64,000 nt of DNA from Talpa occidentalis (Eukaryota > Chordata > Mammalia > Eulipotyphla > Talpidae): assembly GCF_014898055.3 (NCBI RefSeq), contig NW_023604295.1, positions 68,287,730-68,351,729 of the forward strand, given 5' to 3'. The notes beneath the pieces are model-generated. The model ran no database searches. It was not told where the DNA came from and worked only from the letters and a program-made list of their open reading frames with translations. Below are positions 1 to 12,100 of this stretch, piece by piece. The position numbers and the translations under genes are program-made. How positions within the stretch are numbered: the first letter of the stretch is position 1; each line of letters starts with the position of its first letter.

Positions 1-2734
1 GAGGCCCTATTCTTAGTCTTTTGTCCTAAGGAGTAGAGTGTTCAGTATTCTCTCAGTATTCAAAATTGATTAAATTTATGTTAGTTGAGTATAAATCACT
101 GAATGTCCTAAGAGTAGAAGATAGTTAATATTTTGTATTTTTGTACTCATAACATACACAGCAATATGGTAACTTAAAATTAATTCTGAATATGAACATC
201 AAAATATGACAAATGTAAGGAAAGCAACAAAATATATCCCTCAGATATCTTACAATCTTACCCATATCTGACAGTCTGGAACATACTTCCAGGGAAAGAT
301 GAATATATATTTAATAAAACGTTGTCATGTAATAACTCACTGAGCTAATTTAAGCAATATATGATCAGATTAAAAAAAATGTTGAATAGACAATATCTAA
401 GTTTGGATCCCCCACAATCACATTCTGAAACCAAGATTTAGGTGTAACTATTTAATGGGAGATGATTCCAGACAGCTTGATAAGGGCTGGGAGCATTCAA
501 GGAGAGGAGAGAAAGCCAATAGGGTCGTACTATTGAATAGTAACCCCATGGATAGCAGAACTAACCTGTACTGTGTATAGAACAACAGCTTAAAATTTCC
601 CCCAATTAGTTGAGGTATTTGAGGTATTTATTCACCATTTCCATATAGTTAAGCTTACCTTCTTGATGTGTAGTCAGAATATTTTTCAGAAATAGGCCAG
701 ATAATAATTCTTATATTTTGTAGTATATATAATGATTTAGTGTAGCCAGTATAATATGAAAGCAGTTACAGAAAATCTGATAGTAAATAGCTATGGTTGT
801 ATTCCTTTTATTTATAAAAGCAGGTGGTGAGATGAATTTGGCCATCTAGACCATTCTAGGCTGTCAATTTCCCTTCCCAGCACGGTTGAAGATGACTTTA
901 GCTAGAGAATGCCCCCAAGCAGAAAGAAGCAGAAAACCTTGGGTTTCTATGGAAATGTCTATAATTAACCTCTTGGAAAGGTCCAGAGATATAAGAGATA
1001 AACAGGAAAATAATGGGATTTGAAAATCTTATTGACAAAGAGAGCTATAGAATTGTTTCATTAACATCAGGAGGGCATCTATATATAAGTAAAGGAAGGG
1101 TAGATAGAGATCTTTTTTATCTCTGATTCAGTTATTTAGCTCCCAAATTAGATCAGTTACATTTGTTATAAATTCAAAATCATATCAATACTACACAGGA
1201 AAGTATGTATATAAAAAGGGAATGAAACATCCATTGCCTGCTTAGGTATTCTATATCTACACAATATGTAACTGGAAAGATTGCAGTGTTGTTAGTTCCT
1301 CTTCATGTCTGCAAGGATAATTCATTCTTCCTTGCAAGTATATATAAATCTTCAATACATGTGTGGACTTAAAAAATATCTGTTCAATTTCAATAAAAGT
1401 GAAATTAGATAGGAATAAGTGTGAGATCCATCCACGTAGATCTTCTACCTTCGAAATTAAGCACCCATGACCACATAGAAAAGTGAAAGTATAAAACAAT
1501 GACTCAGGAAATAAAATCATCACTTTAAAAAGAGAATGCTAAACAGGTTATTGATGATTTATTATTTTAAAACTTAGTTTGTGAAATGTCTGACATAATT
1601 TCTATCACTTAAAAATAAGGAAGCGCACCAACATCCCAGGTCAAACAAATAAAGAAAAGTTCAAGAGAAATAATTTGGGGAAATTTCAAGACACATAGAT
1701 CAGCAGATATTTTCATTTTATAACTTTTCAAATGTGATTTTCAGTTAGACTGCACCTGAAGAACTTTGACTTCTAACTATATCTGTATAGGACATAATTT
1801 AAAAACAAATGAAAGATCAACCAAAAATGTTTGTAAGGTAATAGCATTTCTACTATAGTTTTATAAGATTGTAATCGAGGTCATTCATAAGTAACAAGAT
1901 TATTGCCTCATAAAATAGCCCCGTAGAACTACAGTATTATCCCAATTGTGGTGTTACAACAAGACTTGCTAAAATATGTGTGCAATAATCATGAACCTAA
2001 ACAGATAGATGTAATAGATTTTTCTTTCTCACCACATCAAGAGAGGTAACAAAAGTTAAAATCTGGTAAAAAATAAAAATTAAAGGTTTAAAAAAAAAGG
2101 AATAGGACCAGTTGTAAAAATATTTAATATCAAATTATAATGATGAGCAGATATCTTAGAGAAAAAAACATGCTCATAATAAATTAATGACTCAAATTTC
2201 TATAGTGAGTTTGATAGGAGCCAAAATATTAGCGTAACAGTATGTTATATAAATCTGGTATGAACAGAAAAGAATTGTGCCATTTTGAAGACCTCATCTC
2301 TGCACATCTCTATTACTTTCATTTTGTAGTGGATGGATAAGTCAAGAGAGATTGTGAAGGAGATGTTATATGTGTAATAGACTCTCTAATTCAACTTAAA
2401 GAAATAGGAATGATAGGACATGCATTTATTTAGAATGTATTTCTATATTTGGGGTTCTGGAAATACCACAATAGTTCATTTTGTTTTCTCTTATTACTGC
2501 ATGTAGATTTTATGGTTTTTGCTTCTGTGTTTTCCCAGGGAAAAATAATGTCATGTCAGACAAAAATGCATCCCTGTTCTGTAATATGTCTTGTTATTTC
2601 TATAGATGCCATAAAAGACAGAGGGGGAGGGAAGGCCTTAGGATGATCAACTTTGCTGCTATTCTTTCTTCCTGAGATATCTATTAGTGGTAAAGCTTCC
2701 TCTTGAGTGTGAGTATAACCATTGTATAAGATGT
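1..2734. other. AT-rich intergenic DNA, no gene seen
   Basis: No coding region, RNA gene or clearly recognisable repeat was found here. The ORFs are short (at most 88 codons) and have no recognisable motif, as expected by chance in AT-rich DNA. Short A-runs are scattered throughout (for example near 2090) but none has the paired direct repeats of a datable insertion. Confidence 0.6.
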
Positions 2735-3135
2735 GATCTCACAAGAGTCAGCAAACTGGTTTAGAATAAAAATTATCCTGCATGTACCTAGCCTCATTAG
2801 GTGAGTCCTTAAGGATGATGAAGAATTATAGAAATTCTCCTGTTGGCCTGAAGGGAGAAGTAAACTGTTGAGCATCCAGTGAGTGATCCCACGATGGAGA
2901 AGTTTCTAGATACTGAGTTTGACCCCCGGTTGACAGCCAGTCAGAAAGACAGGGACCTGAGTAACTACAGCCTAAAGTAACTGAATTTGGATAGCTAACT
3001 GAAAGATCTTACAAGAGAGACCCAAATTCCAAAAACACCTTGTGAAATCCATAAAATCCAAATCCTGACCCAAGAAACTGTAAGATAATAAACATGTATT
3101 GTTTTTAGCCATTAATTTTGTAGTAATAATATGTT
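2735..3135 (+). mobile_element. ancient LTR-like interspersed repeat (MaLR/MLT type suspected)
   Basis: The 3' part, around 3075-3130, reads AACTGTAAGATAATAAA followed by TTGTTTTTAGCCATTAA and TTTGTAGTAATA. I know this ending from old mammalian LTRs of the ERVL-MaLR kind. The upstream part has a matching flavour (ATTATCCTG near 2774 and a GGTGAGTCCTTA block near 2800). The copy is highly diverged, its 5' edge is uncertain, and the subfamily cannot be named without a library search. It has no coding capacity. Confidence 0.45.
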
Positions 3136-4100
3136 ACCAATACCAAACTATGAGAAAATATTCTCTGGATACCTTGTTTGGAGTAGCTTTTAGTCAGAAT
3201 TATGCACTGATATTCATTTTTTTTTTCCTAATTAGTACAGTGACATGTTCCCTAAAAATCAAACAACACAGAAAATCTATAATTAAAAAGTCTCCTGGTA
3301 ACCGGTCACTGCATATCTGTTATTCAGTTCATGTATGGAGAGCACAGTAAATACTGGGGTTACCTTTTAGTGGTAAGTGATAAATTGATACTGTGACATT
3401 TTCCAAAAAAGGGAAAACTGGTAGAAGAAATTACCCAGCAATGATACAAATGTTCCTAAGAAATAAAAAAGTAATAACATGGAAATGAAATTTAAATCAA
3501 ATATAAAATGGAGTTACAGAAGAAAGAGCTAGCAGTGGGAAAGTAGAACTAGCTTATACAAGATAGTCTAGATTTATAGCAGAAAATCTTTGTGAAGGCA
3601 AACTTATTGACATACATAAGGAAATTGTGAGCAAAAGAGTAGAGATTCCAAGTGAAGAGACAAAAAATTCTTCATATTAAAGGATACTTCACAACATTGG
3701 GCCCATAAAGGGTAAAAAGTTTGAAGCTAATCCAAACTTAACAAGGAATGTGACAATTTGCCAAAGTATAGGAATGTCACACATTCTCATGAGAAAATAA
3801 ACATTGTCACACTATTCCTTGTACTTTTTTTTACAATGACACACCTTAATTCTCTATTTCTAGTGTCTTAAATCACAATATAGCAAACGTAACTTTACTA
3901 TTTCTTTTTTCTTACACATTTATCACTGAGAGTTTTTATATTTTAACACATTTTTAAAGATCATAGATTAACCATAATTTTCTATTAGAATTACTCTGTA
4001 TAGTTTTAGTAGTTCAGTTATTTGATTACAATGTCTTTGTGTAAGAGAGAGGGATAAAATTATTTTCTGTTGTCTCTAGAATTTGGAGCTTAATTTTTCA
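3136..4100. other. AT-rich intergenic DNA
   Basis: No gene was recognised. The only structured element I see is the palindrome cluster at 3741-3822, listed separately. Confidence 0.5.
3741..3822. repeat. nested palindrome / inverted repeat
   Basis: The outer arms at 3741-3757 and 3801-3822 are complementary except for a small bulge (ACAAGGAAT and GTGACAAT against their reverse complements). Inside lie GAATGT-CAC-ACATTC at 3772-3786 and the perfect 10-mer TCTCATGAGA at 3785-3794. The whole could fold as a branched hairpin. I do not recognise it as a known transposon end. Confidence 0.5.
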
Positions 4101-5269
4101 TCAAATTTGGAAAAATTTATTTCTTAAACTATTTTTATCTGCATGAATAATTCACACGTTGATACTATGATTACTTGTATCTTAAAATGCTTATTTCTGC
4201 CCCAGAGATTACTTAAGTTGGTTCAATATTTTTTCAATTTCTCTTAATCATTGTGCTTCAGAATTAACAAATTTTATTGTGGTGCTTTTTTAAAAAAGAC
4301 ATCAAAGTGATAAAGATTCTAGAGATCCAATATAGCATTATACTATTCACAGAGATTTGTTTCAGAGATTTATTTTTTTCTATTCCACTTTTACAGTCCT
4401 TGAATTTCCAGCTGGTTCTTCCCTGTTGTTGGTTCTAATAACAAATTTGAGATTTCCTATTTATTTTTGATCTTTAGGGGTTCATCTAAAATGCTTTTTT
4501 TTTTGTAAGCCATGTTTGTTTACCATATTTGTTGTTTGTAGTCTATATTTATCAACTTTTTTATCCCAGATAATAGGTTATTTCCCCATTCTCTCCATGC
4601 TTACATTTTCTTATTTCTCATATGTTGGGCATTATTAGTGGTACATTATTGAAAGTCTGGGTTTTATTTTATCAGTACAGTAGTTTTGTTCAGTCAATTG
4701 CTTTATTAGAAGATCAACTTAGAATTTTGAGCCTTTTTATTTTAACTTTGTTAAGTAGCCTCTACTCTGGGGTTGGATGAGATTTATACAAATATGACTT
4801 TTGTGGGGTTATCAGTAAGTTTTCTTGAGTTTCACAGGGCTGAACTTATACTACCTCTAGTACTGTAAGAGGTTCATTGTCTATAAAGAGCACTAAATCC
4901 TAACAGTTTTACAACTAATACAATAATTGTATTAATACTAGATCTTATAGTTTCTCAACATTTGAAAGTAAAGCATGATTTTTTAGCAAAAACTTAGGAC
5001 TGCTACCAAGGACATTTCTGGAGCTGCTTCTCTGTATTGTTTCCCTCAGTCTCTAAGGAACCATATTCTTACTCCCACCACCCAAGGCCCTCCAATTCCC
5101 ATGCTCTTAGCTCAGTGAGACTTCCATGTAGTCTGCTTTCCATTCCCTTTACTATAGTCAAGAATATGTACCAAAGCAGATATCTGTTACATCCTAGACT
5201 TTAACTCTCGTTATTCCCACTTTTAGGGGTCATAGTTTTAAAGTACACCATCTAAAGTGTTATTTCAGA
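4101..5269 (-). mobile_element. possible very old L1 fragment, antisense
   Basis: The + strand is T-rich with phrases that resemble the antisense of old L1 ORF1 and 5' regions, such as the block around 4340-4480 (TTACAGTCCTTGAATTTCC, then GCTGGTTCTTCC). The similarity is weak and by eye only, so both the identity and the edges are tentative. No ORF of note survives. Confidence 0.25.
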
Positions 5270-5284
5270 CATTCTGTTAGCTTT

Positions 5285-5549
5285 TTTTTTTATTAAGATT
5301 TATTTATACAAGAACTGGGGTACAGGCCAGAGGTGTGGGAAGGTGAGAGGATTCACCAGAGACAGAGTGGGGAGCAGAACAGGCAGATGGACTGAAATAC
5401 ACTGCTGAGGGGAGCAGCAGGTGAGACAGGAGAGGTCTGCCGCACCATGTGGGATTCTCGCTGGCTCGCCAGCATCGAACCGGTGCTGCAGAGGCTGTGG
5501 ACAGCTTCACAGCACTGGGCTCAACTGCTGGTGCCACCAGGGAGTCCCC
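5285..5549 (-). mobile_element. tRNA-derived SINE copy A (older subfamily)
   Basis: On the - strand the head reads GGGGACTCCCTGGTGGCACC and the B-box-like site reads GGTTCGATGC. The body matches the other SINEs in the window and ends in TATAAATAAATCTTAATAAA plus A. Direct repeats ATTCTGTTAGCTTT lie at 5271-5284 and 5550-5563, marking a target-site duplication. It is more diverged than copies B, D and G and lacks the central CCCGGCTGCTCCCC piece, so it looks like an older subfamily, resembling copy H. Confidence 0.88.
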
Positions 5550-5563
5550 ATTCTGTTAGCTTT

Positions 5564-6728
5564 CAAATTTGTTTTCAGTTGGAGAGTTAGGGAGTACATG
5601 TTTCTCCATCATTATCAGGGGTAAGTTTTATTTTGAAATCCAGAATATCCTAATATTTATATTCAACATGTCTTAATACTCTTTTTTTTTCATTGAAATA
5701 CTGATCAGCTCTTCCACCATCCTCTGAGTTGTAACTCACTAACTGCTTAGCCTAAGACTCATTAGGCCTTAATGAAAATGAGGTTTTTGTTTTTTTTCCA
5801 AGAAATGCTTCTCAAACTGGTTTGCCTACAACTGGGTGCTATGCTCACTTTGTTTAGAAGTTGGCCTTTTGCTAGATATCTTAGAAATATTTTCTCTATG
5901 AAAACGTTGACTTCTAAAACACTTAAGATGCACACACATACACAGAGCATATAAATACTTTGTAAATACTTCATGGTCTATAGACAAAGACCTTTTGACA
6001 TTTAAATCTGCAGATTCTCATGAACTGGATAATACTTAAAAACATTTAAACTCAATAATATATATATATTATATATAATATTGCTTTAAAATATTGAATA
6101 CAATTTGGAAAATCAGAAAACACAGTATATTGAATTCTATTTTGAGAAAGAACAATTGAAAAAATAATAGAAATGTAGTACTCTTTTTTGTTTAACCTAG
6201 ATAAAAAATAACAAAGTTGCTATTTGAACTATACTTTATCTAAAGTTTCTAGAAGACAGGGAAGCCAATGATAGGTAAGGGAAAGAGATAATAGTTTGAG
6301 GAAAAATGAAGCAGAGAAAACTAGATTGGACAATCCTGAAATTTGGAAAACAGAAAACTTTAGTGATACTTTTCTTAAAAAGTAAACCCCTCCAAAAAAA
6401 ATCCAGTATAACAGAATTTGATTTGTCATATATTAATTCATATTTTTAAAGATACATAATTGAGCAGTCTAGCATGCCGAATAGGTCCTCATTTCTTTTG
6501 ACAACAGAAACATTTTAAAAGCAGTGTCAAATGGTCCTCTCTGGGTAGCTGAGGTTGACTATCAGCTACCTATGGGACACAATCAGATAGACACCTTCTT
6601 AATGGGGACTTGATGGTAGGGACAGAGTGGTAGGTGTAGCAAAAGACTCAGAGGGCTATAGTACAAAGCCGAACATCAAACCTAGTAGTATTACCTAGCC
6701 ATTGCAAATACAAAGCAGAAATTGTATC
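5564..6728. other. AT-rich intergenic DNA with local TA repeat
   Basis: No gene was recognised. A TA-rich microsatellite lies at about 6058-6081. The block at 6505-6614 is related to 14721-14824 on the far side of the L1 insertion (see findings). Confidence 0.5.
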
Positions 6729-6744
6729 AAAAATTATGCTTATC
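6729..6744 (+). repeat. 5' target-site duplication of L1 copy 1
   Basis: AAAAATTATGCTTATC lies directly before the L1 5' end (GAGAGGGCGGAGCAAC). The same 16 bases recur at 14350-14365 after an A-run, about 0.9 kb beyond the L1's own poly(A). The nick context TC|AAAAA fits the L1 endonuclease preference TT|AAAA. Confidence 0.85.
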
Positions 6745-8069
6745 GAGAGGGCGGAGCAACATGGCGGCGAGGAGACGCTGCGAGTAAGATCTCCCATTAA
6801 AAAAAGTTAATAGGGAGGAAAAGCGGCAGGTCCCAGTGAGAACTGGGACATGGAAGATAAACAGACGACTCCAGCAAACTACCCGAAGAAGAAAGTTGCC
6901 ATAAAAGAGGACCAGAAGGGAGGAAAGGGCAGAACCCTGCTCCCCTCCCCCACCCACAGAGTCGGCACTGTCCGACCAGCAGAGAGGAGGAAAACAACAA
7001 ACTAAAACGACCAACAAGAACAAACTACGCAGCAAGCGGGACTGTGAGTGGGAAGGAACTATTGCAGCCACCACACCCCGTGAACTGGAGCTGCGGAGAA
7101 CCCTGCAGGATTCGCCCTGGAGGTGAGCTCCGGGCGCCATTAAACAGAGACCCCCGCCCCAGGAGGAGACCAGCACCAGCACACAGCCCCGGGCCACCCG
7201 GTAAGCTTGAGCGGAAAAGCTGCGCGCTGGAAAAGCAAACACGGATCGGGATCGCGGCTGCCCAGGTCCCCGCGCCTGCGACCTAGGCGTGCGGGGAGAC
7301 GCACGAGAAGACCCTCACTGAGGTGAAAGTCCGTCACTGAGTAACCAGGAACCAGGCACCCAGGCACGGGAGCGGGGTCCAAAAGACGCCATTCTGTGGA
7401 CACTGAACTGGGCTACAGCCCGCGTCCTAGACCTGAGGGCTTTGGAACTGAGATCCGGGGCACGAAATTCGGGGTGTGGGTTCTCCACGACGGTGGGGCA
7501 CAAGGCAGACACAGCACCCCAAAGCTGTTGAGGTTTACCCTACCATTCCCTCTCTGTTCCCTGTCCCACTGGGTGGAAAAAAAAAAAAAAAACAGCTCCC
7601 CAAGGGCTCTAGGAGAGATCTCTGGCGCCACCTAGCAACTTGAAACCAGCAGAGGCTCCTGGAGGAGCCAGTGGCCAGCTGGGAAGTTAGCCCACGCCGG
7701 GCCCCTTCCGACCAGTAGTCTGAGCCCACAGGGGGAGCGAGCACCCACAGCCGGGACAGACCGGGCACGCAGAAGAGTGTGCCTGAGACCAGACACGCAG
7801 GAAGTGTGTCCCGCATCGCCTTCTGCCTGCAGAAGGCTCCCTCAGGAGCCAGAGGTGAGCGGGGGAAGTTCACCCATGCCAGACCCCCTCGGGCCTGCAG
7901 TCCAAGCCCAGAGGGGGAGTGGGAACCCACCACCGGGGTAGACCAGGCACACAGGGGAGTGTGTCCCCACATCGGCATTTAGAACAGGGACCTTTCTTCA
8001 GTAAAGACTGCTTGAAACTGACAGATGTCTCCCGTAGGAGCCAGAGGGGAGCAGAGAAGTTCACCCAAG
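6745..8069 (+). promoter_or_regulatory. L1 copy 1 5'UTR / internal promoter
   Basis: This GC- and CpG-rich leader contrasts sharply with its AT-rich surroundings, as expected of an L1 internal RNA polymerase II promoter. It starts with GAGAGGGCGGAGCAACATGG. From about 7681 it contains a diverged tandem repeat with a period of roughly 183-190 bases: GGGAAGTTAGCCCACGCC at 7681, GGGAAGTTCACCCATGCC at 7864 and GAGAAGTTCACCCAAGATGC near 8055. The last unit runs into the ORF1 start. The copy at 54321-60669 has a shorter version of this region. An A-run interrupts it at about 7577-7591. Confidence 0.8.
6758..6768 (+). promoter_or_regulatory. YY1-like site at L1 5' end
   Basis: AACATGGCGGC lies 14 bases into the element and matches the ATGGCGGC form of a YY1 site. 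Human L1 has a YY1 site at a comparable position that directs accurate transcription starts. The same 11 bases form the extreme 5' end of the second L1 (60659-60669). The role here is inferred from that family knowledge. Confidence 0.55.
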
Positions 8070-9139
8070 ATGCTGGCCAGTCCCAGCAACACAGTGTCCC
8101 AATGCATACGGCAAATTAGAAAACAGACAGTAGGGAGTAGAAGAACCACACGCAACCTAGCAACTCCTCAGGAAAAAAGCACACGCAAAAAGAAAACCAG
8201 CCCCCAGATTGCAACAACAGTAACTTGGAAGAACTTTTGAGCCTTCCAGAAAGAGAATTTAAAATTGCCATGATTAAAAAACTGACAGAAGTCATAAAGG
8301 AAAATAATGATAAGGGAAAAATAATCAACGATCAGAAGAATGAAATTGAGTCCCTAAAGAGGGAAGTAAAAGAAATGCAGGAGATCAAAGAGTTAATGGA
8401 GGCACTAAAGAATTCTGGGAAAAGCAATGAAAGCAGAATAGATGAAATGGAAGAACGAATAAGTTCTCTTGAAGACACAGAAATAAAAAGAACCAAAACA
8501 GAAAAGGAAAGAGAAGTACGAAGGAAAAAGAACGAAGAAAGACTTCGGGAACTATCTGACTCCATGAGGAAAGGAAATATAAGAGTTATAGGAATACCAG
8601 AAGGAGAGGAGAGAAATGTAGGAACAGAGAAAATATTCAAAGAGATAATTGAAGAGAACTTCCCAAATGTGAAGAAGGAGCTGAAAATTGATATACAAGA
8701 AGCAAGAAGAACACCAAACTTCCACGACGAAAGCAAAAATACAGCAAGACACATAATAGTAAAGCTCCCAAGAATCCAGGACAAGGAAAAAATAATGAAG
8801 CTGATAAGAGGGAAGAAACAGATAACATTCAAAGGAAAGCCAATCAGGCTGACATCAGACTTCTCCAAAGAAACACTACTGGCAAGGAGAGATTGGAAGG
8901 ACATAGTCAACAGACTCCAAGAAAACAGATGCCAACCAAGAATACTCTATCCCGCAAAGCTCTCCTTCCTCTATGAAGAAAGAATAAGGACCTTCCCAGA
9001 CAAACAGAAACTCCGGAATTTCATTACAACTAAACCCCCACTCCAAAAAATACTACAAGGAGTCCTAAAGCCAGAACGAATAACAGAGGGACGAATAACA
9101 ATGAAAGAAGGCCAAAAAAAAAAGTTATTAAAAGAATAA
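8070..9139 (+). pseudogene. L1 ORF1 (RNA-binding chaperone), frameshifted
   Basis: In L1 elements ORF1 encodes the trimeric nucleic-acid chaperone of the L1 ribonucleoprotein in the cytoplasm. The likely start is the ATG at 8070 (MLASPSNTVSQ), aligned with MPVSPSNTVSQ in the second L1. An in-frame ATG also lies 15 codons upstream at 8025. Compared with the second copy, one base is missing near 8184, so the first frame stops at 8240. The rest is open in another frame (8225-9139): a Glu/Lys-rich coiled coil starting around EELLSLPEREFK, an RRM-like part (NIRVIGIPEGEE), and a C-terminal domain (ARHIIVKLPRIQDKEKIMKL through RDWKDIVNRLQENRCQPR). The coiled coil holds 14 residues (LTEVIKENNDKGKI region) that the second copy lacks. 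The stop TAA is at 9137-9139. Confidence 0.9.
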
Positions 9140-9169
9140 GTAAATAAAATCAAAGGAAAGACAAACACA

Positions 9170-12100
9170 ATGGTAAATACAGATGCTAACATATCAATAT
9201 TAACTCTAAATGTAAGTGGACTAAACTCTTCAATAAAAAGACAGAGTTGCAGCCTGGATTAAGAAACAAAACCCAAGCTTTTGCTGTCTCCACGAAACAC
9301 ATTTAGCTACAAAAGATAAAAATAGACTCAAAGTTAAAGGATGGAAAACAATCCTACAAGCAAATGGACCAAAAAAGAAAGCAGGAACAGCTATACTTAT
9401 ATCAGATAAAACAGATTTCAAACTCAAAAAGATAAAAAGAGACCCCAATGGTCACTACATTATGATCAAGGGGACAATATTTCAAGAAGAAATAACACTC
9501 ATTAACATATACTCACCAAACAAAGGAGCACCAAAATATATCAGACAACTGTTGTCCTCTCTGAAAACAGACATCAGAGAAAACACATACGTAGTGGGAG
9601 ACTTCAACACACCACTATCAACAATGGATAGATCAACAAGACAAAAAATAAGTAAAGAAACCAAAGCTCTAAATAAGGACCTAGAGCATTTGGGCTTAAC
9701 ATGTATAGAACACTAAACCCCCCAAAAAATGGAGTACACATTTTTCTCAAGCGCACACGGATCATTCTCCAGGATCGATCACATACTGGGGCACAAGACA
9801 AACATCAACAGATACACCAAGACTGAAATCATACCAACCATCTTTTCTGACCATGAAGGCATCAAACTAGAAATAAACCATAAAAAGAAGGCAAGGAACT
9901 CTCCTACCTCATGGAGATTAAAAACCACACTACTGGAAGACCACTGGACTAATGAGGAGATCAAAGAAGAAATTAAAAAATTCTTTGAATTGAATGACAA
10001 GGAGGACACCAATATCCTAAATGTATGGGATGCAGGAAAAGCAGTAATAAGAGGAAAATATAAAGCAATAGAAGCTCACATCAAGAAACAAGAAAGAGGG
10101 GCCTCCCCGGTGGCGCAGCGGTTGAGCGCTGGGTGCAAAGCTGCCCGCAGCCTCTGCAGCGCTGGTTCGATCCCCGGCTGCTCCCCGGCCACCAGAGGAG
10201 GGTCCCACATGGCGCGCAGACCTCTCCTGCCGCCCGCTGCTCCCCTCAGCAGTGTACTTCGGTCCTTCTGCCTGCTCTGCTCCCCGCTCTGGCTCTGGTG
10301 AATTCTCTCACCCTCCTGCGCTTCTGACTGTACCCAGTGCTTGTATAAATAAATAAATAAATCTTAAAAAAAAAAAAAAACAAGAAAGAACTCAAAGAAA
10401 TAACTTAATCTCGAAGCTCAAAGATCTAGAAAAAGAACAACAAAAAAAAAACCCAAAACCAGTAGAAGAAAGGAAATAATAAAAACCAAAGCAGAAATAA
10501 ATGAAATTGAAACTAAAAAAACAATCCAAAAGATCAATGAAACCAAGAGCTGGTTCTTTGAAAAAATCAATAAAATAGACAAACCCCTAGCCAGGCTCAC
10601 AAAGGAAAAAAGGGAGAAAGCACAAATAAACAGGATCATTAATGAAAGAGGAGAAATCACAATGGACACAGCAGAAATCAAAAGAATAATCAGTAACTAC
10701 TATGAACAGTTATATGGAAACAAGTTCAACAATCTAGAGGAGATGGACAAATTCTTACAACTCTACAATCACCCAAAGCTAGATAAAGAAGAAATAGAAC
10801 ACCTAAACAGACCAATTACAAGCAGCGAAATTGAAATGGTAATCAAAAATCTCCCCAAAAACAAAAGCCCAGGACCTGATGGATTTACAAATGAATTCTA
10901 CCAAACATTCAGAGACGAATTAGTGCCTATCCTTCACAAACTCTTCCAAAAAATTGAGAAGGAAGGGTCAATACCAAACACATTCTATGAAGCCAACATT
11001 ACACTAATACCAAAACTGAACAAGGACAACACAAAAAAGGAAAACTACAGGCCAATCTCCCTAATGAACACTGATGCAAAATTCCTCAATAAAATTTTAG
11101 CTATCAGAATCCAACAATGTATCCATAAGATAATTCACCACGACCAAGTAGGATTCATTCCAGGGACACAGGATGGTTCAACATCCGAAAATCAATCAAC
11201 GTCATCCAACACATCAACAAAAAGAAATATAAAAACCATACGATTATATCAATAGATGCTGAGAAAGCTTTCAACAAAGTGCAACACCCATTCATGATAA
11301 AAGCCCTTGAAATTCTTGGGATACAAGGAACATACCTCAACATCATAAAGGCCATCTATGACAAGCCAACAGCCAGTATCATTCTCAATGGTGAAAAGCT
11401 GAAAGCAATTCCATTAAGATCTGGAACAAGACAAGGATGTCCACTGTCACCACTGCTTTTCAATATAATACTGGAAGTCCTAGCCAGAGCAATAAGACAA
11501 GAGAAAGACATCCAAGGAATTCAAATAGGAAAAGAAGAAGTCAAACTATCACTATGATATGATAATATACATAGAGAACCCCAAAAACTCCACAGAAAAA
11601 CTAATTCAACTAATCAATCAGTTCAGCAAAGTGGCATGATAAAAAATCAACACGCAAAAGTCAGTAGCCTTCCTATACACAAACAATAAATCTGAAGAAG
11701 AAATCAAAACCATCCCTTTTATTATTGAAACAAAAAAAATCAAATATTTGGGAATAAATCTAACAAAAGAGGTAAAGAACCTATACAAAGAAAACTATAA
11801 AACACTGTTAAAAGAAATAGAATAAGACACAAAGAAATGGAAAGACATCCCCTGCTCATGGATTGGAAGAATAAACATTATTAAAATGGCCATCCTACCA
11901 AAAGCAATATACAGATTCAATGCTATTCCAATAAAAATTTCAATGTCATTCTTCAAAGAAATAGAACAATTATTGATGAAATTCATATGGAATCACCCAA
12001 AACCCCGAATAGCCAAAGCTCTCCTGAAAAAAAAAGGGAATGGAGGCATCACACTCCCAGACTTCAAACTATACTACAAAGCCATAATCATCAAAACTGC

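Noticed and set aside
6727..7242. 171-codon antisense ORF across the L1 5'UTR, reminiscent of primate L1 ORF0
   Set aside because: The corresponding antisense frame in the other L1 (59854-60363) shares only a short stretch (FAF...AQAYR) before the frames part. GC-rich DNA has few stops by chance, so selection on a protein is not supported.
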